Origin: Climacium dendroides
Taxonomy: Eukaryota; Streptophyta; Bryopsida; Hypnales; Climaciaceae
DNA: 64,000 bases
Assembly (NCBI GenBank): GCA_950106755.1
Contig: OX467082.1
Span: 32,922,001-32,986,000 of the forward strand
Reading direction: 5' to 3'
Under the pieces are notes generated by a model that was given only the letters and a program-made list of their open reading frames with translations, searched no databases and was not told where the DNA came from. Position 1 is the first letter of the stretch. Each line of letters begins with the position of its first letter. This document shows positions 23,022-35,805 of this stretch, in pieces. The position numbers and the translations under genes are program-made.

Positions 23022-24887
23022 GCTCTGTCATTGAGAATTTTTTTGTAGCTTACTTGATGTGTAGATTTTGTAAAGATGAGTGTATGGAAACTATAATTTA
23101 ATAGAACTTTCAAGTGGGTTTCCTCTCCCCAAATTTGTATCCGACTTGCTCAGCTTTGTACGGTCTTTGGTTTCAACTGTTTATTGGTTGTTCCAAGTGT
23201 TAATATTGTTTATATTTTCCCGCAGAACTTTCGAAAGATAATGCCATCGCAATTATTCTTTCCATCTTCTTATGTGCATGCTTCGACGAGCTTGGGCTAG
23301 GTCATGGTTTGGATTGCTTACATGTAGTAGTATTTGTCAGTCTTCTCTTTCTCTCTTCTCTCCTCTTCGTCAACGGCAAAATATTACATCTATTTTTTTC
23401 CTCTTTTGTTGGTGATGATCTTTATCTGTGGTAGGCTTCAATATTGGCGTGACCAGAACAGTTGGTGATCTCGACCTCAAGCGTATTGAGGTGTTTTAGG
23501 GAACAATTTCATTCTAGATTTGGAGGAGCTCAACGGTTCACATTCTCCTTGGGGCAGGATCCAAAAGTCATGATCAGGAGGAAGAGTTTCACAAGCTTCA
23601 ATGAAATGTTCAACCATCGCAAGCTTTTTTTGTTCGCCTATTATTAAGAAATTCTGTACTTGGGGTCAACTCTCCATATTCTCGCATGAGAAGCGACAAT
23701 ATGTATCCCATTTTCCACTCACAAGAATCTGGACACCTGACGCTGATAACAGTTGTAAATTCACTTGGAGTTCGGAGATGGAACCTCACTGCCCCCGGTC
23801 ATTTTGCACTCTGCGAATCTACTTTGAGTGGGTGAACGTGGCTTTGATTACAAAGGAGTCTGTTTGCGTAGTGTGTGGGAATCAGAGTCTATTGTGCCCG
23901 ATTGGGGACTTCTGGAATTCGAATTTTTGGACATTTGGAACGTTTAGGAATTCCACTAACCACATGAAGCTCTTGAGATGTGTTGCGTCGTAAAGACGAT
24001 CGAAAGCACCAACGCAACAAACAATTTCATGGAATAATGCGAGGAGGTAATCGTTTTTCCTTTTTAACTAGCAGCATTTGAATTTCATTTCATCTTTAGC
24101 ATCGCATTCTTTTCAGTAGGTTTTGTTTATTGCTGGAGTTTCTGAGGAAATGCCTTGGTTGCTGAATAGTGGGAACGAGTTTGGTATTATCTCGAAGTCT
24201 GTTCGGATCTCGCTTGTATCTTTATGATAGGATTCTTTCTGATCTTTGTTTAACGGTCTTTCCAGTGATATTCTCGCTTTCTAAGCTAGTTTTACCCCGT
24301 TTTATTGTAAGACGCATTTCACGATTTCGACTTCATCCCTAATTTAGGGTGCTTCAAAGGATTGACTTGTGATTTTGCATTTGAACATCAACAGGTTGGA
24401 TGCTCCAGCTAAGTACACTTCTGAAAAGCCTGGAGCTCTACGAGTATAGAGCTTCTCTCGGTTGTCTGAGAACAGTCATATTAAACTGGGAAATTTTGGA
24501 GCTCAGTTGCTTGTCAAAACTTCCGTCTGACTTTCAGGCGACTACTATTACTCTTGAAGGTAATGTAATTTCCGTACACATGTATCAAAGAGAATACGCA
24601 CTTGTGCGGCTTGGTACTGTATTGATTTCTTTCATGTGACCTATTTTCCCTTGCCAAGGCAAATTGTGCGTGCGGCAGTAGATGCTCTCATTATTTTAGG
24701 AAGATTTGCATTTCTGATGACTTACATCCAACCGTGGATTACTCACATGTCCTACTATATTGCTGGTCGTTGCACCCTCGTTCTAGTTAAATTTCCAACA
24801 AAGAGTAAATTTGAGTGACATCTGACTTAGGTAACAACGACCTGGACAGCTGGTTTGGTTATGAGCACCATGTTCCACCAGTGAACA
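23022..24887 (+). other. PSMD5 3' flank and upstream/leader of coiled-coil gene
   Basis: The first 200-300 bp are T-rich like a 3'UTR. The 130-codon frame at 23601-23993 shows no domain. Possible leader splice sites of the next gene are GAGGAG/GTAATC at about 24046, CATCAACAG ending near 24394, and TGACTTAG ending near 24830. These are candidates only. Confidence 0.35.
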
Positions 24888-27441
24888 ATGCCTAGCATGG
24901 ATGTTACGAAGGAGTCGCTCACTCGGACTGTGTCAACTGCTAGCACAACGGTAAGTCCAAAAATAATCGATAGTAACCTTTCACCTTTCGATAGTAACAG
25001 AATTTACAGAATGTTGATCAGAGATATGTACATTTGCAGGAGGATGTCAGCAAGAAGACAACAGCACTTGACAGAGAGAGATTTGAAGTAGCATGCTTAC
25101 GTCAAGACATTATTGACGAATATGAACAGAAAAGCAGAGAGCTTTTGGATTATCTCTTCAAAATGGAAAACGAGTTTAAACATCAGCAACGAGAGTATGA
25201 ACAGCGAGAGGCCATTTTGCGACAGGAAAACAAGGTTCTCAAGGATGAGCTGAGCCGTGGGTCTAAGGTGGCGAAACGGATCTTGTTGTCAAAATCCCGG
25301 AAGTATCAATTTGAGAGTCAAGAAATCGAAAGCGCACTTGACGTTTTGAAGGACGAGACGAGGCAGCATGAGTGGAATTATCGAATGGAGCATAAAAGGG
25401 TCGAGGTTAGCCAATTTTGCAATCATCTACCGTTTACAGCGATGTAATATCCTAGTTGTTTCTGGTCAAGTTCACACTTACAATGGGAGCTATACTTGCA
25501 CTTTCTTCCTCGACATAGCTCTAGATTATTGCAGTGTACTTCTCTACCTTTAGATAACACTTTATGGGTTTCTCGAGGTTGAAGAGTATTTATATCGCAC
25601 ATATTGTATAAGTCAAGATTGTATGCGTCGAAATGGTATCTACTTGCTGAAAGCGAAGTAAATATTGATTCATAATGGAGTCTTCGTTCAAGTCATTCAA
25701 CGAAAAAGTAGTGCTGAATCTAATGAATAGTGCTATGAATAGGTGTTGGCAAACCTTTTCGGGGTGGTCCAATCACAAATTTGAAATAGCATTAAGGATT
25801 ACTCTACTACAGATCCAAATTTTGCACGTCTTATTTAAGTGCATAGCTAACAAAATTAACCGAACTGATTCATATTGAACCAGGAGTTGAAAGCTTTTGT
25901 AGATGAATTGCAGCTGGAGCTTCAAAGAGCCGAAGAGATTGCACTACAGCGGAAGAAACGGATGGAGCAATCCAAGCAACGAATGGAGCTTGAGAACCAA
26001 GAGCTTCGGCGCAAAGCTGCTCTTGGTTGGATGCTGGGTTGCCTATCCGGTAAGCAGAATTTATTGTTACATGATGAAGCAAAGCCAATTGTAGAATAGC
26101 ATACTTGATCATTAATGATGAAAAGAGAATGGGCTACAAAGTGGGTCATCTCTGAGATTTATATTTCATCTCATAGTAAATAGTTAAACAACAAACAGTG
26201 ACACTATGAGAGGCTCTGTACTTTTCATAGTGCAGCTTCAAAGCTATGAGAGGCTTTGAATCTTATTTCAAAGTATAGCCGCACGATGAATGTAGTTAAT
26301 TTCTTGTCAGGGACTAGGATCCAGTATTACATGGTTTCAGTAGCAGCAAACTGTGTATATAGAATTTACTCAAAACTTTCTCACTTCACTTGAGATATAG
26401 TGTGTGCTGGTGCGAGAGGCCTCCTCTCCTTAGGCCCAAAGCCAACAAATGTAGATAAGGATGTTTGATACTCGTATAATATATTCAAACAGTTGGCGCA
26501 TGAGACTGAGGCTAGGTTGTTGTAGAGATGTACGTGAGGATCGACCCAAAAGTTGGTGGGGCTGGCATTATGAAGTTGGTGAGGAAAGTGCAACGAGAGC
26601 TTGAATCTGGAAGCAGTGTCTTCAATGGAGGAGATTCACCCTCGGTGCTACAGTACGAGGCCTTACAAAGAGAGATTCACCGTCTAATTGGAAGTTCTCG
26701 TACCAGGCCCTTGCGAAATGCTGCTGCAGAGCCTGGGAATGCATCGAAAGAAAGTGTATCAAGGGGTGCACTGAACCCCTGTAATACTGGAGATGAGCAA
26801 GAAGAATCTCCAAGGCGTAGGCGGAAGCAGTGGCAGAAATATGATCCAGATGCTATGAAAGCAGAAGATCTTAAAAAGCCAGCTACATTTCCAGTGTAAG
26901 CATCTGATATGTCAACGCATTCTGAATGCCATCTCCTACTCATATGAGAAGTACATCAATTACACCACTTTTTTTTTTTATCAAATTCTTAGTTCAACTC
27001 AAAAACATTTAAAATCAAGAACCATGTGAAAATTAAGTTTTTGACTTGCAAAATGCATGTGGGGTTTGCAATGTCCTTTAAGGATTAAAAGAATTCCATA
27101 GTCATTCAGTTTTGCCTTACATGTACTTATTGGAGTACCACCTGAGAAAATTCCTTGTTAAATATTGATTAATGTTGAACCAAATCTGTAAAGTTTTCTT
27201 TTGATAAATGCATAGGTTGTAAAACTTTTGAGCGCGGTTGTGCATATGCAGTGAGGATGCTCATGACGATAAGTTTCGGAAAGCAAGTGAACGGAATCCC
27301 TGGGCTGAAACAGACGCCGTGGATGATGTAACGGTTGCTTCACGTGAATGCCTGAAAGCAGAAACTGTTGGAATGTTGAAAGGACTTGAGAAGAGCATGA
27401 CTTTCTTGTTGTCAAAAGAAAAGCGACGAGTATGGGTTTAA
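24888..27441 (+). CDS. Coiled-coil protein, five exons, unrecognised family (384 aa)
   Basis: The frame can be rebuilt through four GT-AG introns: exons 24888-24950, 25040-25405, 25884-26049, 26526-26895 and 27252-27441. The donors are GTAAGT, GTTAGC, GTAAGC and GTAAGC. All joins keep phase (0, 0, 1, 2), giving 385 codons including TAA. A stop codon two codons before the ATG supports the start. Residues about 30-200 are highly charged with heptad character (EYEQKSRELLDYLFKMENEF; ELQRAEEIALQRKKRMEQ), so a long coiled coil is likely. After it come a Gly/Ser-rich stretch, a basic patch (RRRRKQWQKYDP) and a final segment with NPWAETD and MLKGLEKSMTFLL. I do not recognise the family. A cytoskeletal or centrosomal/flagellar scaffold is only a guess from the coiled coil. 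Expressed use of every exon is unproven. Confidence 0.75.
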
Positions 27442-27975
27442 CTGTCATGGTTTTCGAAAATTGTTGGCTGTCATGAAACCCAGATAAGGGATTCTAGGTA
27501 TTTTCTAAGCTCTCCATAAAATACTTCTGAAACTATACCACGAAGAAACACCTATAAGTTGTCTGAGCACCTGTAAGCGTCCAATCGCGTTTTGTTCAGA
27601 ACATTACAATATTTTACGTTCCCAGTTAAAAAATAATCGAACGCATCTTGGCATTAGTGATAAATTCTGGAATCGGATTATCGGATTTCAAAATCAGTGT
27701 GCTCATATCACAGGAATTCAAAACCAATGGAATTGGAACTATCTTTCTAATCATAAAGTTCGCAGTTGATGAACATCCTGCTTGTGCATTCGAACAAACT
27801 TTTTCAATTTGAACGCAAGCTCTTATTCACGTTACCTCCTTAACAGGTCCTCTCTCCGGTTGTCTCACTACAATGCTCGGGCAGGTGATTTGGGTATGAG
27901 CTATGAAGCCTTTCTATTAGAACGCCTATTGACCGCACATCACATAGATGGACGTGCATCAAGAGAACACGGTAT
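27442..27975. other. Spacer between coiled-coil gene and H4 duplication
   Basis: Probably the 3'UTR of the coiled-coil gene at first, then spacer. The frame at 27782-27985 has no features. Nothing else was seen. Confidence 0.35.
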
Positions 27976-28262
27976 AAAACCGTAATTATCCTACCTTCCA
28001 AGAACAGAATTACCATTGACACAAGCATCACCGCAATACACAAACAACCAGACTTGGTAAGACCCTGAGCAAATGGTGTACACTAGCACCGCAAAAAAAC
28101 TAGGCAATGCCCATCAGCCTCCAAACCCATAAAACATTCGTCCCTGCCGCTTGAATGCAAATACCACATCCAGATTAGCCAAACGTAAAATCAACTGAAA
28201 TAGTGGTATGTCCACATCAGATAGAAGGAGAAGTCTGCAATGAAGTGAGCATCTACATAACG
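27976..28262 (-). repeat. Duplicated copy of the histone H4 3' region
   Basis: Related to 28263-28476 in the same order and orientation. Shared landmarks (plus strand) are TAATYATCCTACCTT, AGCACCAT/ACACAAGCATCACC, ACAACC.GACTTGGT, and the end of the H4 coding region. The similarity breaks off inside the coding region at about 28173. This is a tandem segmental duplication that took only the tail of the gene. Confidence 0.75.
28114..28173 (-). pseudogene. Histone H4 C-terminal fragment
   Basis: Read on the minus strand, these 60 bases give L-DVVFAFKRQGRMFYGFGG and a stop, against [19 protein letters not shown] in the intact gene 0.3 kb away. Four residues differ in a protein that is normally almost invariant, so the fragment is under no constraint. 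There is no start codon and no upstream H4 sequence. It cannot make a histone. Confidence 0.9.
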
Positions 28263-28416
28263 CAATTAAAAACCCTAATCATCCTACCTTTCAGGTACAA
28301 AAGCACCATTTCAACAAGCACCATCAAACACACAACCGGACTTGGTGGATTTCAAGGAAATGGTGGTGTTCAATAACACCGGAAAAAATAAGTAACCCAG
28401 GCCGTGCTCTAACTCC

Positions 28417-29209
<793 letters not shown>

Positions 29210-32200
29210 ACCCCTAAAGGACGATGGGGTGACCTTAGAAATCATCAATTTTCATGACCATGTGAATCATTGGCTTAAAAAATTGCAAAAGCACTCATTG
29301 GAAGTCAAAATACTGGAGAAGATCTCCCTTGTCTACACAAAATTTTGAAGATGAGTAGTTGAACTTTTGTCCTATATGGAGAGATTTTTTTGACCCTATA
29401 CTTTCATCTAACCTCATAAAAAAGCATTTCAAGGTCTAAAATTGATGTCCCACCAAAGACTCACCAATGGCATGTGTTTTTCCAACCTCACCAAAAATTG
29501 AGCTCTTATAAGGTAGCATCTAAGTTCCATTCAAATTTCAATGAGTCCACAATCTAGCAAATTGTTGCCTAGTCTCGATTTATTTTGGTTTATCATAGAC
29601 CACTAGTGGATATGTCTTGTTCATTTCCCAGTTGGATTCTATGCCGTAATAAGGTTTCTTACTTGATTATACAATCTTGCTTGCACAATTGTGCATTCTA
29701 CGTTTTTCATACAATCATGTTATGTTCATTTCCCCCCTTGGTTTATGTTGGGCAATGCATTAGAATGAAAAGGCCATTTCAAGATTGTTCTCTAAATTGT
29801 GAACAAGCATAATGCTTGTCATCATTGTTAGGTCTAGAAATCACCTATTATCCAATTGAAATAGATGTCAAAATCCATTCATATTTCTTTTTTCTTTTTT
29901 TTTTCACCCAAGAAACTAGGTGGTCCTAAAACTTTAATTGAAAAATCATATAAATTATAATAGACAATGGACAACTCATTTGACAAATATAGTGTGTACT
30001 AATGTTCCATAGTTGCAATCCGATTGAATCTCTTGATGTAAAAATATGTAATTTCTACTCTTAACCCTTTCCTTGATATGGAGCATAACAATGTGATGTT
30101 CCTTGAATAAAACATCAAGTGTCCTAGTCAAAGTCAAATTGTGAAGTTTGCTATATTATTGTTAGTTAATATGTCAATCTCAGTGATAATAGAAATATCC
30201 ACAATTATAATATTAGAAAAGTGTTGTAATGGTGAAAAAACATTGGAGTAATGTTCCTAGGATCCTTGCCCTAGTATGTAACTTAATAATCAAAATAAAA
30301 CAACCATAACTTTGGAGGATTAAACCACATAAAACTCTAAACCACAAATCAAAACTTGAGAGGACCCTTGCATTCTTCAAGAAAAGTTCCAAAACACAAG
30401 AAAGACGAGTAAAATATATGCTCACAATACAACAAGAATATAAAATGTGGCCAAATTGACCAAAGCTTAGAAACGACAAAGTGCCAAAGAGTTGACAATA
30501 CAAGGAAGGGGGGATTGTGAAAAGAGAGAGGGGACTTTTACACTCTTCCCAAGGTCTCCTCCTCATTTTAATTTATAGATCTTTCTAGAATTAACACCAA
30601 TTATTGTTAATTATTTGAAAAAAGTCAAATCTATTGTTGGACTCTATCTAACTTTTGGAAGAAAGCTCCAAGTGACAAAAAGATTGTTCAATTGACTTTA
30701 GAAGGCCCAAATTAAACTTGGGTGACTCTTATTCCCTCTTCCTAGGTCATTTGGGCTTGTGAAAGTTAATGAATTATAAATCAAAGGAAATATAAAAATC
30801 TCAAATGATGGTTTTTGCATTTACCAAAATATTTGACTTGCCTAGAGTGTTTGGAAGGGTATTAGGAGTATGAAAAGACTTTTCATTGGCTTCATTTGGA
30901 TGTCACAAACTTTGGTACATCAATCAACTTTCTAATCGATTTTAATTTTGCCTAAATTCAATGAAATTGCCAATCAAGTACTTGTTAGTGTCAGAATGTC
31001 TTAAGAATTTTCAAGGTGCATTATTATTACTAAAAATTGTATTCCAATTTTTAGTGGGATTTTAACACCACCTAGGTACTTTCAAGGAATTTTCCATTGT
31101 TAAGAAAAAGTAGATAGTTGACTTACTATGAGGTCATCTTTTGCATTCCCAAAAAATACGAAACTTTTTGGGTAACTTTTAAGAACTTTCCAAACACCGA
31201 GTGCATACCCATATCCTTACTTTGCACTATTTGTGAGAAGGCATAAATTAATTATCTCCTTCAAATCATGTTAGAAAGGGAATCTTTTGACTGAAAAAAA
31301 ATTTGGCAAGATTGATTTTGTTGTTGAGTTTCTAGAGTGCTTTTATTCTAAAGAATTTATTTTTAATTTTTGGCCATGTTGTCCTTTATACTACTTGAAT
31401 TAGTACCTTGAACTATTTAAATGTCAATGGTAAAGAATAAATCTAACTTTCTACAATTCTCATGAATTGGATGGTGACTTCTAAATAGACTGACTAAAAG
31501 TGTAATTAAGGCTAAAAGGACTATTCTACTACAACCATTAACTATTGTTAAGCCAAGACTAATCACATACATTTGAAGTTGTGGTTCAATCTTTAAAGGA
31601 AATCTTGCAATTGCTAGGTTTGTCTATCTTTTACATCTCTAACATCTCTTAGACACCTAATTGATCACTCAAACATTGAATCAAATGCTAGAAGCAAAGA
31701 AGTGGAGTAATTTAGGCACTCCAAGTATCTAGAGGGACAAACTATTGTATTATGGTAGTCTACTCTGAAAGTGACCATATTCTAAATGCGATCCCCGTTT
31801 AGAAATGGGTGACATGTTGCTTGAAATATCTATTATTGTCAATGATGAGTTAGATAGGCTTGAATGGTCGCTTTAGAAACATACTATCTTAATAGGGATT
31901 ACAGTTAAAACACTTTTTTTATAATTTTTTTCCTATATATTCTATTAGATGGGAGTTTTTCACCACAAGTGGCAAAAACCACCCCTAAAGTTGACCAATG
32001 GGAAATGCATAGGACTCTAACCTAACTTTCCTTCTAAACAATGGAGTCCACGATGTTTTCGATAAATTTTTAATTAAATGGCTTTAAGTGGAAAGGGGGC
32101 AATATCCCTAAATCACCCAAATATGTATCCTAAAATCAAAAAATCATCCTAATTCATATTCTAAAAGCTAAAGACAAATCCTAAGACCAAAACCACAATA

Positions 32201-34399
32201 GAAACGGTTGATTTGGACCTTAAATGAGCTAAATTGAACCCTAAAAAACAATCATAGCACCATTCAATTATGCCAAATACCTAAATCTAACTATGCATTG
32301 ACCCAAATACCTCCTCAAGGTGCCTAGATCTAGTACTAACACATTTGCCACTCATTCTAGGCATTTAAACTTTAAATTCCATTTAATCATTCAAAAATTT
32401 ATCAACCCTACTTTTAACTCAATTTGGGTAGCGCTTCTACTTGTGCCCTAAAAACCCTAAAAAGTGAAATTCACCAATCATACATTTTGTTTAGGCATTT
32501 AAATCATACAAGCCCATGGAAAACATATTAAAAAAATGCATGATCAAATATGGATTGTAATCATCATTACCATTAAGCTTAGTGGAAATTACAAGAACAA
32601 TAAGAGATAATTATGACACAATTCATTGCAATAGGCCAAACCTCCTTCTACAAAGACGATTACCACCGCTTCATCCAAGCTCCAAATGATACAAGTTTAA
32701 GCTTCTTAGAAATCTAGATTTAAGGCACACCATCCTTTTAAAATTCAATATGTTTCAACTTGTCATTCTCTCGCTATTGTCAGTTCCAAATTTGAGCAGC
32801 AACTAACTTCTTCATACAAAATGGCTTGCTCTAACTTCATCTTTATTCTAAATTGGTGAATTGCAGCTTTTGGAAAAGCTAACTCTTCAAGATATATACC
32901 CTCTAAATTTTAGCTTCATCTACCTAGCTATTCTTATGTTGTTGCTTGCTAAAGTTGGCAGCCCTTCCAATCTCAAAAAATTCTAATTCTCTTCCATCAT
33001 TCGAATTTAATTTTCAATCTAACATGAAAACCTTCCCTTTCTCACCAATTTTCCTCATAAAAACAAGTGAGCCTACTTGAAAAATTATCCTACATGATTT
33101 TTTCTCACAATCTCTTCCTATTCATGTTTAAAACAATTACAAATTACTCACAATTTTTCAAAAATCACATACTCTCTAAAAAACACACCAAAAACTTGAA
33201 AGAGAGGATAAAGATACAAAAAGAGCTCTAAACCATAATTTTAAATATAAAAAATTTCCTAATGGACCAATTTCTTCTAACTACTTGCATCCTATCTTAA
33301 TTTGTTGTTAATCCTTAAAATTAGTGTAGAATGTGCCAAATTAGTGCAAATTGCACTTGATTACTCTTAATGCACTAATTTAGTGTAAACTACATTAAAT
33401 TAATGTTAAATCCACTAAATTATTGCAAAACCCTCTAAATTATTATAAACCCCCTATTTTAGTATTTCCTTACTACTCTTGTCTACTAGTAGTATTTTAA
33501 ATTTCACTAACGTTTCTTGTGATTTTTGTATTTATTATTATCGTGATTTTCAATTTATTTTTAATTCCATTTTCTACTTCTAATCTTTGGTTTTTAATTC
33601 ATTTAAAAAATAATAATCCTATTTTTTATTGGAGGGATTGCAATTTAATTCTAATCCCATTTCCTACCCATGATATTTTACTTTCATATTGGTCTTGTAT
33701 TGTTGTGTTTATTATCTTCTTAGTTTCATATTTAATTCTAATTTTGTTTTCCTACTTAGTAGCATTTTGGTTTTCATTTTGTCAACATTTTTCCATGTGC
33801 CTAATTTGGATACTTTACTAAATCTTGCTTAAAATCTTTTTAGTTTTAAATTCCTAATTTTTCCTTTTATTTTCTCTTAATTGCATTTTGGCCTAACTTT
33901 CCCATATTCCTATCATTACATAATGAAAAACTCCCTAATAGATGGTTGTAAGTTAATTTGAAGTACTAATACTTCTAGACTTATAAATTCATGCAAATTG
34001 TTTATATTTTTCACAATCTAAAAAGTGAACCAATTGGCAATTCACGTACTATAACTAAGCAAAAATAAAAAATAAATTGAGACCAAAGTACCAACTCGGG
34101 GGGCTCACAATCAACTGAACCATTGTTTTTTTATAGAATGAAGATTGACAACAATAGAAATGGAATTTTAAAAAAAATTGAGATCAACGGTGGGGATTCA
34201 ATCACGCTTGTTTTTTTTTATAATGAAGATCAACGGCATTAGAAGGGACATTTATTTTCTAATTTAGATCAATAGTGGAGGGTTTAGGGAGAAGGAGGCA
34301 AGATTGCAACTACATGCTTCTTTTGATTGCATAGTGGCAAGGGCTTGTGCCAAAATCTTCAATGGCAATGCTATATTGGAGTAAAAGACTAAACTCCTT
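29210..34399. other. Long AT-rich spacer without recognisable genes
   Basis: Begins with TTAACCCCTAAAGG at 29207-29220, the terminus of the dispersed family. Another ACCCCTAAAG lies at 31980. Frames such as 29585-29812, 30213-30566 (minus) and 33519-33821 are hydrophobic or low in complexity, as expected by chance in T-rich DNA. No RNA genes or paired element ends were identified. Confidence 0.45.
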
Positions 34400-34713
34400 C
34401 AAGGTAAGAAGTTGATAAAGTATCCATTAGAGAGTTGAAGATTAATTTGGAGAGATTTGACTTCTTGAAAGAGTCTTTAGTAAATTTTCTTTGAAATACC
34501 AATGGAATCAGCATCTAATACAAGTCGTTTCATTTTTTTTTTAATTTATGAAATTATTTTAAAATTTTTGAAGTTGAAACATGATGGTTACTAAGAATGT
34601 CAACCTTTTGAAATGTCCACTATTTATACATTGCTAAAACAATGTACAAGTAGTGTACATTTCAAGAGGTGGACACTTATAGAGCGTGGATACTGCATGG
34701 ACCTTCTACCTTA
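34400..34713. mobile_element. AAGGTAG-family MITE
   Basis: Left end AAGGTAAGAAGTTGATAAAG; right end CCATGGTCC-type sequence closing CTTCTACCTTA (plus strand ends GGACCTTCTACCTTAAG). The interior has the family blocks AATGGAATCAGCATCTAA, TTTGAAGTTGAAACATG and GTGTACATTTCAAG. The orientation is the same as the 13.25- and 14.8-kb copies. The left end is worn. Confidence 0.65.
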
Positions 34714-34980
34714 AGTATGTGCTAGGTAAGCAAGTGTAACTATGACATTTTTAATAATCAATGTCAATAATCATTGATCATTTGGAATGGAAAAGAGGGT
34801 TGTCTAGTGTCATTGAAAAGTAGTGGTTTATTTAACCTTCTACTTTGAAAGAGTGTACAAGAAATCATCACATTGTGTGTCAAAAAAATTTTGATGTCAA
34901 AAGAGTTTAACACTTGTAATACCTCAACAAAGTTCTCACATGGGGAATCATAGTTTGAGGATCTTCCTTCTCGAAACTCG

Positions 34981-35233
34981 ATCTATATACCTTAAATTAG
35001 ACTGCTTGTTTTGTTTGTTTGTCATGTTGAGATCTCCCGGACTGTATGTTTCCAAGTTGTGTTCTTGGTACCGTTAGAAAGCCCTCGGTGAGGAAGGGTG
35101 CATCGGCTTGGTTTCATGGCGTTTAGACGTAGAGTGTGAAAGTTATTGAATTTCAAAGTTTTTATGAACTAAAAAATCAAAAAATTACTTTTACTTTAAT
35201 TTTGACTGTAACAATGGCACAAAGGCACACTAG
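34981..35233. repeat. Direct repeat, copy 1
   Basis: About 255 bp shared in the same orientation with 35547-35805. Landmarks are TCATGTTGAGATCTC, GCTTGGTACC/CTTGGTACC, AAAAGCCCTC, CGGCTTGGTTTC, GTTTTTATGAACTAAAAAAT and a closing GCACACTAG. The copies are 313 bp apart, a spacing like the terminal repeats of a miniature LTR element. No primer-binding site or TG...CA boundary was found, so a plain duplication is equally possible. Confidence 0.7.
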
Positions 35234-35546
35234 TAAAAGATTAATATAGAAATATATTGTTGGATAATTCATTCAAATTGTTTCCCTCTCAAAACAATGA
35301 GTAAAGAAGTTCAATAAACTTGATGAATGAATAGGCAATTGAGTTCAAAAGCTTAAACTAAGGCAATATTATTCTCTATCATGTTCATGGTCCATTCCTT
35401 GGAGAGTTAGCAATGTAGGCAAGTGATTTTAGGGCACTAGCAGATATGCAAGTAGAACAAACAACTTCTATAGAAGAATAATATTGATGACAATAGATAG
35501 TACAGAAGGGTAAGACTAAAATTGTCTTGCAAAGACCGCCAAAAAA

Positions 35547-35805
35547 ATCTATACCTTAAGTTTGGTTGTTTGTTTTGTTTTGTTTGTTTGTCTGTCATGT
35601 TGAGATCTCTCAAACTGTGGGTCCCCCAATTGCGTGCTTGGTACCATCAAAAAGCCCTCAGCGAGGAGGGGTGTACCGGCTTGGTTTCGTGGCATTTGGA
35701 CATGCATTGTGAAAGTTATCGAATTTTGAAGTTTTTATGAACTAAAAAATTAGAAAATTACTTTTACTTTTGTTTTGACTGTGGCAACGGCATAGGGCAC
35801 ACTAG
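35547..35805. repeat. Direct repeat, copy 2
   Basis: Partner of 34981-35233 with the same order of landmarks and moderate divergence. Both copies end in GCACACTAG. The frame at 35522-35740 running through this copy is not conserved in copy 1 and is not considered a gene. Confidence 0.7.

Noticed and set aside
23601..23993. 130-codon open frame between the PSMD5 and coiled-coil genes.
   Set aside because: No domain, mixed composition, and it overlaps another frame. It lies in what looks like 3' flank and leader sequence. Kept as unassigned.
33519..33821. 100-residue hydrophobic frame that could be read as a membrane protein.
   Set aside because: Phe/Ile/Leu content is what T-rich DNA gives in any frame. 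There is no promoter-like context and no GC rise.
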